From CAYFWF01 sp964346815 (GTDB lineage: Bacteria; Acidobacteriota; Aminicenantia; Aminicenantales; Aminicenantaceae): 64,000 nt of DNA. Made by a program: the position numbers and the translations under genes. Position 1 is the stretch's first letter; each line of letters starts with the position of its first letter. Below are positions 58,166 through 64,000 of the stretch, one piece after another. The notes under the pieces are model-generated. The model had not been told where the DNA came from and did no database searches. It saw nothing but the letters and a program-made list of their open reading frames with translations. The stretch covers positions 62,001 to 126,000 of the forward strand of contig CAYFWF010000057.1 in the NCBI GenBank assembly GCA_964346815.1, in the 5' to 3' direction.

Positions 58166-60019
58166 TCAATGAGGTGTTCCACGTGGAACATTTCTTTTTT
58201 TCGCTTTATTTTGGAGATTTATATAGATATGCAGGTTGACCAGAGATGCCGGGGTCATTCCGGGTATTTTTTTGGCATCCCCGATGGTTTGAGGCGCGAA
58301 TTTTTTAAGTTTCTCTGCCACCTCGCTGGTTAAACCCGGAATTTTATGGAATTCCACAGATTGAGGGATTTTTTCTTTATCGATTTTTTCGATTCTGGCG
58401 ACCTCCTTTTCCTGCTTTTTAAGGTATCCCTCGTATTTTGTCTCTGATTCGATGAAGCGTCTCTCCTCGTCCGATAGATTCATGTCAAATTTTGTATATT
58501 CTAACACATTTTCGAAGCTGACTTCAGGCTTTTTTAAAAAATCCTTCAGCAGGATTTTATGGTTGGTCTGTGTCTGGATTTTTTCTGTCTCGAGGAAGGC
58601 CATCACCGTGTTCAACTTTTCATGTTTTTTTAAATAACGGTCGTAATCATCCTCTTTTATCAGTCCGAGTGCATAGCCATAGGGGATCAGCCGTTTGTCT
58701 GCGTTGTCGATCCTGAGGTTCAGTCGGTATTCGGCACGGGATGTGAACAGGCGGTAGGGTTCTTCCACGCCTCTAGAGACCAGGTCATCGATGAGGACGG
58801 CTATATAAGCCTCGTTTCTGCTGAGGATAAAGGGAGAGCTCCCTTTTATTTTGAGGACTGCGTTGATTCCTGCCATCAGTCCCTGGGCCGCAGCTTCCTC
58901 GTAACCTGAAGTGCCGTTGATTTGACCTGCCAGATACAGATTCTGAATCTCTTTGGTTTCCAAGGTCGGATAGAGCTGAGTGGGAGCCGCAGCATCGTAT
59001 TCGATACCATAGGCGGGTCTGAGAATTTTTGCCTGATCCAGACCGGGAATGGTTTTCAATATTTTTTGTTGGACGTCGAGAGGAAGGCTGGAGGATATGC
59101 CGTTGACATAGATTTCAGCCGTATCCAGGCCCTCTGGTTCAAGGAAGAATTGATGCCGCTGGTGATGGGAAAATTTGATCACCTTATCTTCTATAGAAGG
59201 GCAGTAACGTGGACCTATGCCTGTAATTTTTCCGCTGAAAAGGGGAGATTGATCCAGACTGTTGTTGATGACGTCATGGGTTTTTGCGTTTGTGTATCCG
59301 ATGTAGCAGAGGATTTTGTTTTCGAGAGGCTTCTGTGTCCGGAAGGAGAAAGGCACCGGACGTTCGTCGCCAGGCTGAGGCTTGAATCGGTCCCAATCTA
59401 TGGTGTCTCTGTGAAGCCGCATAGGCGTGCCTGTTTTCAAACGGAAAAGTTTGATGTTCAGCTTCTTAAGGCTTTTGCTCAATTCTAAAGATGGGGGTTC
59501 GTTTGCCCGGCCGGCCGCATAGCTGTGAAGACCGATATGGATGAGTCCGTTCAGGAATGTTCCTGGGGTCAAGATAACGGCCTTTGCCAGAATTTTCGTT
59601 CCGTCCAGGGTTTTGACGCCGACAGCCTTATTGTTTTGGATGAGGATATCGCTCGCCACGGCCTGGAAGAGAGTCAAATTCGGGACATTTTCCAGCCATT
59701 TTTTCATGGTGAATCTGTAGAGAGCCTTATCCGATTGGGCACGAGGGGCCTGGACGGCGCCGCCGCGGCTTCGGTTCAACAGTCTGAATTGAATTCCTGT
59801 TTCGTCGGCGAGGAGTCCCATAAGCCCCCCGAGTGCATCGATCTCTCTCACCAGTTGGCCCTTGGCCAGTCCTCCGATTGCAGGATTACAGGACATCTGG
59901 GCGATAGTCTCAAGATGAATGGTCACCAGACAAGCGCTCATCCCCATTTTGCAGGCGGCAGAGGCTGCTTCACAGCCTGCGTGCCCGGCACCGACCACAA
60001 CGACGTCAAAGTCTGGCAT
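58166..60019 (-). CDS. mnmG: tRNA uridine-5-carboxymethylaminomethyl modification enzyme MnmG
   Basis: 617 residues from the ATG at 60019, one base after the mnmE stop. A longer frame to 60130 runs into mnmE. The FAD-binding start is FDVVVVGAGHAGCEAASAAC. Family blocks include GGLAKGQLVREIDALGGLMG, FRLLNRSRGGAVQAPRAQ, LTPGTFLNGLIHIG and YCPSIEDKVIKF. With MnmE it modifies U34 in tRNAs reading split codon boxes. Its last codons contain parS and so encode RNVPRGTPH, a tail dictated by the DNA site. Confidence 0.97.
   Translation of the reverse strand: MPDFDVVVVGAGHAGCEAASAACKMGMSACLVTIHLETIAQMSCNPAIGGLAKGQLVREIDALGGLMGLLADETGIQFRLLNRSRGGAVQAPRAQSDKALYRFTMKKWLENVPNLTLFQAVASDILIQNNKAVGVKTLDGTKILAKAVILTPGTFLNGLIHIGLHSYAAGRANEPPSLELSKSLKKLNIKLFRLKTGTPMRLHRDTIDWDRFKPQPGDERPVPFSFRTQKPLENKILCYIGYTNAKTHDVINNSLDQSPLFSGKITGIGPRYCPSIEDKVIKFSHHQRHQFFLEPEGLDTAEIYVNGISSSLPLDVQQKILKTIPGLDQAKILRPAYGIEYDAAAPTQLYPTLETKEIQNLYLAGQINGTSGYEEAAAQGLMAGINAVLKIKGSSPFILSRNEAYIAVLIDDLVSRGVEEPYRLFTSRAEYRLNLRIDNADKRLIPYGYALGLIKEDDYDRYLKKHEKLNTVMAFLETEKIQTQTNHKILLKDFLKKPEVSFENVLEYTKFDMNLSDEERRFIESETKYEGYLKKQEKEVARIEKIDKEKIPQSVEFHKIPGLTSEVAEKLKKFAPQTIGDAKKIPGMTPASLVNLHIYINLQNKAKKRNVPRGTPH
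58175..58190. promoter_or_regulatory. parS centromere-like site
   Basis: TGTTCCACGTGGAACA is a perfect 16-bp palindrome that differs from the widely conserved parS (TGTTTCACGTGAAACA) at only two symmetric bases and keeps the CACGTG core. It lies within the 3' end of mnmG, just upstream of parA. I saw no second copy in the window. Confidence 0.9.
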
Positions 60020-60020
60020 A

Positions 60021-61388
60021 TTATTTCCCCACACAAAAACGGCTGAAGATTTCTTCGATAATCTCGTCTTTCTGGATTTCGCCTGTAAGCTGTCCGATAA
60101 GAGGAATCGCCTTCCGGATCTCCTCCACATAAACTTCTTCGGAATGCCCGTCTTTGAGGAGACGCCGAGCTTGAGTCAAACAGGAGAGGATCTCTTCGAA
60201 GAGAAGTTTTTGCCTCAGATGAAGGATGACTTCTCCGGATTCCTGAGGTGGAGGGACGAAGTGTTTGTGCATCAGCCTCTTAAGCTCGCCCAAATGGGTT
60301 TTTTTCAGGGCGGAAATTTCCAGAGCGGGCCTGTCAGATGCTCTTTTTTTAATTTTTTCGAGATCCATTTTAACTGGGAGGTCGATTTTGTTGAAGAGGA
60401 GAAGGCCTTTCTTGGCTTTATATTTTTTGAGCAGTTTGAGATCTTCACTGGATTCTTCATGTGAAGCGTCGAAAACGAGCAGGATTCCATCGCTGGATTC
60501 AGCCAGTTTTCTTCCTCTTTTAATTCCCTCTTTCTCCACCGGATGCGAGGGAACATCGATACCAGCCATGTCGGTCAGAGTGAACACAGAATCGTTGATC
60601 CTGATTCGTTCTTGTAGATAGTCTCTGGTCGTTCCGGGATGTGGGGTCACGATTGCCCTGTCTCTTTCCAGGAGGGCATTGAACAGAGTGGATTTTCCCA
60701 CATTTGTTCTGCCCGCAATGACGATGGAAAATCCTTCGGTGAGCGTTTTTCCCAAATCATAGCTGGAGATGAGTTTTTTAAGGGTATCTTGGGTGCGGAT
60801 GAGTGTTCGAGAGGTCGTCCTGCGAGAAATTCTGAGCCCTTCATCGGGAAATTCTATACTGGCTTCGATGTTGGAGAGGAGCTGGATGATTTGACTGCGC
60901 AGCAAGGCCACTGTCCTCGACAGGCGTCCCTCGAGCTGACGGAAGGATATTTTCGCTTGTTTTAAAGAAGAAGCAGTGATGATATCGTTGATGGCTTCTG
61001 CCTGGAGGATGTCGATTCTTCCGTTGAGATAAGCACGAAGAGTGAATTCTCCCGGATTGGCGTGTCTGGCTCCTGCCTGTACTCCCAGACGAACAATCTC
61101 CTCGAGTACGACCGGACTGCCGTGACAGCTGATCTCGACCACATCCTCCCGGGTATATGTGTGCGGTTCAGAGAAAAAGGTAAGATAAGCCTCTTCGAAA
61201 AATTTCTTATTTTCGAAGTCGAAGAGATTTCCGAGCACAGGGCGCCGTGAGGAGATTTTGTGTGACCGGTTTTTGGGCGTGAATATTTTCTTTGCTATGG
61301 GGAGAGACCGGCTTCCGCTGAGGCGAACAACGCCCAGTCCTCCATAGCCTAATGGAGTGGAAATTGCAATGATAGTGTCATCCAGCAT
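60021..61388 (-). CDS. mnmE: tRNA modification GTPase MnmE
   Basis: 455 residues. The N-terminal folate-binding domain has TPLGYGGLGVVRLSG and HTYTREDVVEISCHGSPVVL. The inserted G domain has G1 GRTNVGKS (226-233), G2 TTRD, G3 DMAG (273-276, where most have DTAG), Glu285 at the catalytic E282 position of E. coli, and FNKID. The C terminus ends FCVGK, the conserved C-x-G-K that carries the modification-centre cysteine. It works with MnmG directly downstream. Confidence 0.97.
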   Translation of the reverse strand: MLDDTIIAISTPLGYGGLGVVRLSGSRSLPIAKKIFTPKNRSHKISSRRPVLGNLFDFENKKFFEEAYLTFFSEPHTYTREDVVEISCHGSPVVLEEIVRLGVQAGARHANPGEFTLRAYLNGRIDILQAEAINDIITASSLKQAKISFRQLEGRLSRTVALLRSQIIQLLSNIEASIEFPDEGLRISRRTTSRTLIRTQDTLKKLISSYDLGKTLTEGFSIVIAGRTNVGKSTLFNALLERDRAIVTPHPGTTRDYLQERIRINDSVFTLTDMAGIDVPSHPVEKEGIKRGRKLAESSDGILLVFDASHEESSEDLKLLKKYKAKKGLLLFNKIDLPVKMDLEKIKKRASDRPALEISALKKTHLGELKRLMHKHFVPPPQESGEVILHLRQKLLFEEILSCLTQARRLLKDGHSEEVYVEEIRKAIPLIGQLTGEIQKDEIIEEIFSRFCVGK

Positions 61389-61496
61389 GACCTGTATAGT
61401 TTAAACGGAATGGGAAAAACAGTAAAGAGCGAGAGCCTATACTACTTAATCTATAAATTATATAGGTAAAGAAGAATTAATCGTTTTAAAAGGCGT

Positions 61497-62132
61497 CTAT
61501 TTGGTATGATCTCTGTCAGGATATATTTTCACCTTTTTCAGAAATCCCTCTCCGATGCTTTCTGTGGTGATACCTGGCACTTGATTGGCAGCGATATGGA
61601 CAATCCGCCTCTCATATGGATTCATGAAATCGAGGATTTCCTTCTGTCCGGTCTCATGCACCTTCTGGGCAATCTCCTGCGTTCTTTCTTTGAGCTCTCT
61701 CTCCTTTCTTTTGCGGAAAAAATCACAATCGGTTTGTACCTTTTTGTCAGAAAGCTTGTTGAGCAAATGCTGGAGGGCCAGGAGAAGGGATCCATCCTTG
61801 CGCAACAGCAGATACTTATCAGGGCCATCGAAGATAAAATACAGCAGCTCGTTTCTTTCTTTTATCTGGTAGCGAATCTCAAGCGGATAGGCACCGAGGA
61901 ATTTGTCCATGAATTTGACTGCTGGGTATTCATGGGTGGGCGTTTTGGCCCAAGTTCTGATGACGACCTCTTTGCTGCCGATACCGAAGAGCTTCGTCTT
62001 CTCGGCCACGACTTCGTAGTTGAATTGAGAGCGAGAAAGCTTGAGGGTGTGCTCTGCCAGGCTTATGGCATCCTCAAGGTTTCTCCCCTTGAATTCTTGT
62101 TCGATACCGTTACTTTTTTCTTCTTTTTCCAT
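61497..62132 (-). CDS. jag: Jag/KhpB RNA-binding protein (Jag_N, KH, R3H)
   Basis: 211 residues. The Jag_N domain (FKGRNLEDAISLAEHTLKL through LFGIGSKEVVIRTW) is followed by a KH domain (IKERNELLYFIFDGPDKYLL) and an R3H domain with NPYERRIVHIAANQV (R-x3-H). KhpB-type proteins bind many RNAs and affect cell division and envelope homeostasis. The gene overlaps yidC by 23 bases, the usual yidC-jag order. A 108-base gap follows before mnmE. Confidence 0.92.
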   Translation of the reverse strand: MEKEEKSNGIEQEFKGRNLEDAISLAEHTLKLSRSQFNYEVVAEKTKLFGIGSKEVVIRTWAKTPTHEYPAVKFMDKFLGAYPLEIRYQIKERNELLYFIFDGPDKYLLLRKDGSLLLALQHLLNKLSDKKVQTDCDFFRKRKERELKERTQEIAQKVHETGQKEILDFMNPYERRIVHIAANQVPGITTESIGEGFLKKVKIYPDRDHTK

Positions 62133-63750
62133 GGGATTCTCTCTTTTGTTTTTGTCTCAGCCTATTCATGATGTACTGCTGGACGATCTGGAGCACATTG
62201 TTGGTGAGCCAGTAAAGAACCAAACCACTCGAAAAGTTCATGAAGAAGATGGTCATCACGACGGGCATGATGAGCATCATTTTCTGTTGAGTGGGATCGG
62301 CAGATGTCGGGGTCATTTTCTGGTTTATGAATTGGGTGATTCCCATGAGTATGGGCGTCACATAATATGGGTCTTTAACTGATAGGTCTTTGATCCAAAA
62401 AATGAAGGGGCTTTGCCTGAATTCGAGCGAAACCACCAGCATGCGGAAGAATCCCCAGAAGATGGGGAGCTGGATCAGAATGGGCAGACAGCCTCCGGCC
62501 GGATTCACCCCATGTTCTTTGTAGAGTTTCATGATTTCTTCGTTCATTTTGCGGCGCTGGGCGATGTCCTGCTTGGCTTTTTTATATTTGGCCCTGATGG
62601 CCTTCATTTTCGGCTGAAGCTCCTGCATTTTGGCCATGGATTTTGTGCTGCTGTAGGTGAGGGGAAAGAAGAGGATTTTGATGATGAGGGTCATGATGAT
62701 GATGCAGACTCCCCAGTTTGGGATTGATTTGTGGATGTATTTGATGGCCCTGAGCAGGATTTCAGCAATCCATCCGAAAAAGCCGAATCGGATTATTTTT
62801 TTGGTGTCGTGTCCCAATTCGGTAAAATGATCGATATCTTTGGGTCCGATATAGGCTTTCTCTGGCAACCCCATTGCTAGGAAGAAGTATGGCGCCTGGT
62901 TGATTTCTTCTTTTATAAAAGCTGCCGTTATCATCTGAGGGGGTGCAATGAAGATAGCTGCAAAATAGTTGATATCATAGGCAGCCCAATCGACAAAATT
63001 GTAATAGCTTTCTTCTGGCTTATATTTTCTCTCCTCGTGGTGGTCGATTTTGTTGCCGGCATAGATGGTCACTCCTGGACTTCCGCCCCCTATCCGCTGC
63101 TTCAGCTCCTGTTCGGTGAGATTGCCGAAACTCGGCCCCCAGATGAGCCGAGGCTCGATTTTCTGTCCGTTTTTCCAAACGTCGATTTGGATATCGAAAG
63201 TATAGGTGTCACCGTGAAAGATAAAGCTCTTTTCGACCCTTGTCCCTGACTCATCGGCATATTCAAATCGCAGCTCTCCATCTTCCCCATCTGTCAACTC
63301 AAGTCCGTAACGGGGAGATTTGTAGAATGTGTTGTTGATGGTGTTGTCGAAATCGGGATCGTCCGTGCTCAATAGGAAGGGATACCTTTCCAATTCCAAA
63401 GACCGGACTGAAACCAGCTCCAGGTTTTCATTGTTTTCGTCTTTGTATTTTTTCAATCTCCAGCTTTTTAGCTGCGCTCCTCTGTTGATCCACACCGCCC
63501 GATACAATGGCGTGTCGACGGTTATTTCCTCTTCTCTTTCTCCTGAGACCGGTTGGAAGTCTTTTTTCTCTTCTGTTTCTTCAGCAGCCAAAGGCTCTTT
63601 CTGGATTGGCTCTGGTTTGGGAGGCTTTTCTATTTCGGATACAGCCTCAGGAGCGGATTCTTGTGGAGGAGGTTTCTTGACGAAAACGAGTTGATAGAGC
63701 ACCAGCACTGCGAAAGAAAGGACAATGGCTAATATTAATCTCTTTTCCAT
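62110..63750 (-). CDS. yidC: Membrane protein insertase YidC
   Basis: 546 residues from the ATG at 63750, which has AAGGA seven bases upstream. A TTG at 63765 overlapping yidD is also possible. The Gram-negative form: N-terminal anchor (LILAIVLSFAVLVLYQLVFV), a large periplasmic beta-sandwich (about 75-320), then the five-helix core with WGVCIIIMTLIIKILFFPLT, the Lys-rich cytoplasmic loop (KMQELQPKMKAIRAKYKKAK) and CLPILIQLPIFWGFFRML. It inserts inner-membrane proteins alone or with SecYEG. The C-terminal tail is basic. Confidence 0.97.
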   Translation of the reverse strand: MEKRLILAIVLSFAVLVLYQLVFVKKPPPQESAPEAVSEIEKPPKPEPIQKEPLAAEETEEKKDFQPVSGEREEEITVDTPLYRAVWINRGAQLKSWRLKKYKDENNENLELVSVRSLELERYPFLLSTDDPDFDNTINNTFYKSPRYGLELTDGEDGELRFEYADESGTRVEKSFIFHGDTYTFDIQIDVWKNGQKIEPRLIWGPSFGNLTEQELKQRIGGGSPGVTIYAGNKIDHHEERKYKPEESYYNFVDWAAYDINYFAAIFIAPPQMITAAFIKEEINQAPYFFLAMGLPEKAYIGPKDIDHFTELGHDTKKIIRFGFFGWIAEILLRAIKYIHKSIPNWGVCIIIMTLIIKILFFPLTYSSTKSMAKMQELQPKMKAIRAKYKKAKQDIAQRRKMNEEIMKLYKEHGVNPAGGCLPILIQLPIFWGFFRMLVVSLEFRQSPFIFWIKDLSVKDPYYVTPILMGITQFINQKMTPTSADPTQQKMMLIMPVVMTIFFMNFSSGLVLYWLTNNVLQIVQQYIMNRLRQKQKRESHGKRRKK

Positions 63751-63761
63751 GGGAAGGTCCT

Positions 63762-63971
63762 TCAAGGAACGTGATCCACCCCTCCCGGGTGAAAAGGATG
63801 ACAGCGGAGGAGTCTCTTTGTTCCTAAAAACATGCCTTTGAGCAAGCCGTATTTTTCTATTGCTTCATAAATGTAGAGGGAGCAGGTGGGATAAAATCGG
63901 CAGTGATGGCCGAGAAGAGGAGAGATGAGTTTCCGGTATGCACGAATCAATATCAATACCATCTGCTTCAT
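63762..63971 (-). CDS. yidD: Membrane protein insertion efficiency factor YidD
   Basis: 69 residues, the usual size. The family core is complete: LIRAYRKLISPLLGHHCRFY, PTCSLYIYEAIEKYG, and RCHPFHPGGVDHVP. YidD is a small amphipathic protein at the inner face of the membrane that helps YidC. Its ATG overlaps the stop of the upstream frame (TGATG), as is common for rnpA-yidD. Confidence 0.96.
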   Translation of the reverse strand: MKQMVLILIRAYRKLISPLLGHHCRFYPTCSLYIYEAIEKYGLLKGMFLGTKRLLRCHPFHPGGVDHVP

Positions 63972-64000
63972 CAGGCTTGATTTCTGAAATTTAAGGATTT
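63971..64000 (-). CDS. rnpA: Probable 3' end of rnpA (cut by window edge)
   Basis: Nine codons (KSLNFRNQA) and a TGA that shares a base with the yidD ATG. Nothing in nine residues identifies the protein. The call rests on the near-universal rpmH-rnpA-yidD-yidC order. RnpA is the protein part of RNase P. Confidence 0.4.
   Translation of the reverse strand, partial: KSLNFRNQA

Noticed and set aside
58165..58191. Longer ParA start beginning MFHVEHL
   Set aside because: These codons are the parS palindrome itself. The ATG at 58164 directly after the mnmG stop matches the usual ParA N terminus.
1..64000. CRISPR arrays, rRNA and tRNA genes
   Set aside because: Looked for regularly spaced repeats and for GTTCGAATC-type T-arm sequences on both strands; none seen outside coding genes.

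Overview
This window looks like a chromosomal segment of a Gram-negative, uncultured-type bacterium. It carries the full Kdo branch of lipopolysaccharide synthesis (kdsA, kdsB, kdsC, kdsD), many Sec-exported proteins and lipoproteins, ECF sigma/anti-sigma cassettes, a PadR-controlled FtsX-type permease, a Tricorn-family protease and, above all, a large set of '6-bladed beta-propeller' (NHL-like) exported proteins. This mix is what I would expect from Acidobacteriota-related lineages such as Candidatus Aminicenantes. That assignment is inferred from gene content, not from a marker-gene search.

Left and middle part (1 to about 43.6 kb): a loosely packed accessory-type region with genes on both strands and many decayed fragments. 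It holds eight intact beta-propeller genes (11068-12195, 12284-13429, 15952-17133, 30075-31199, 31463-32659, 33128-34315, 40166-41365, 41908-43134) and at least six broken ones, five of which are C-terminal pieces. Between them lie an AbiEii-like toxin with a small partner, a PAS protein, a PadR/FtsX pair, AsnA, Tricorn, GNAT and transglutaminase-like proteins, a HicB-like/AlkD-like pair, TerC, an M64 metallopeptidase, an exported MBL-fold protein, and an ECF sigma / anti-sigma / DUF4097-like operon whose last product is built of nine exact 36-residue repeats. Remnants of rsgA, a transposase, an ABC ATPase, a methyltransferase, a PIN toxin and a DUF4143 ATPase show repeated insertion and loss.

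Right part (43.7 to 64 kb): dense housekeeping DNA. accA-hisS-aspS read rightward. A long leftward run converges on them: (rnpA)-yidD-yidC-jag-mnmE-mnmG-parA-parB-bactofilin-kdsB-pyrG-kdsA-kdsD-kdsC-phosphomannomutase-uppP-manC-pyrimidine-dimer glycosylase. Most junctions are overlaps or gaps of a few bases. The order rnpA-yidD-yidC-jag-mnmE-mnmG-parA-parB is the classic origin-proximal block, and a perfect parS palindrome sits across the mnmG/parA junction, so the replication origin probably lies beyond the right edge. The run joins membrane-protein insertion, tRNA wobble modification, chromosome segregation, CTP supply and Kdo/mannose envelope sugar synthesis.

I saw no rRNA, tRNA or CRISPR array.
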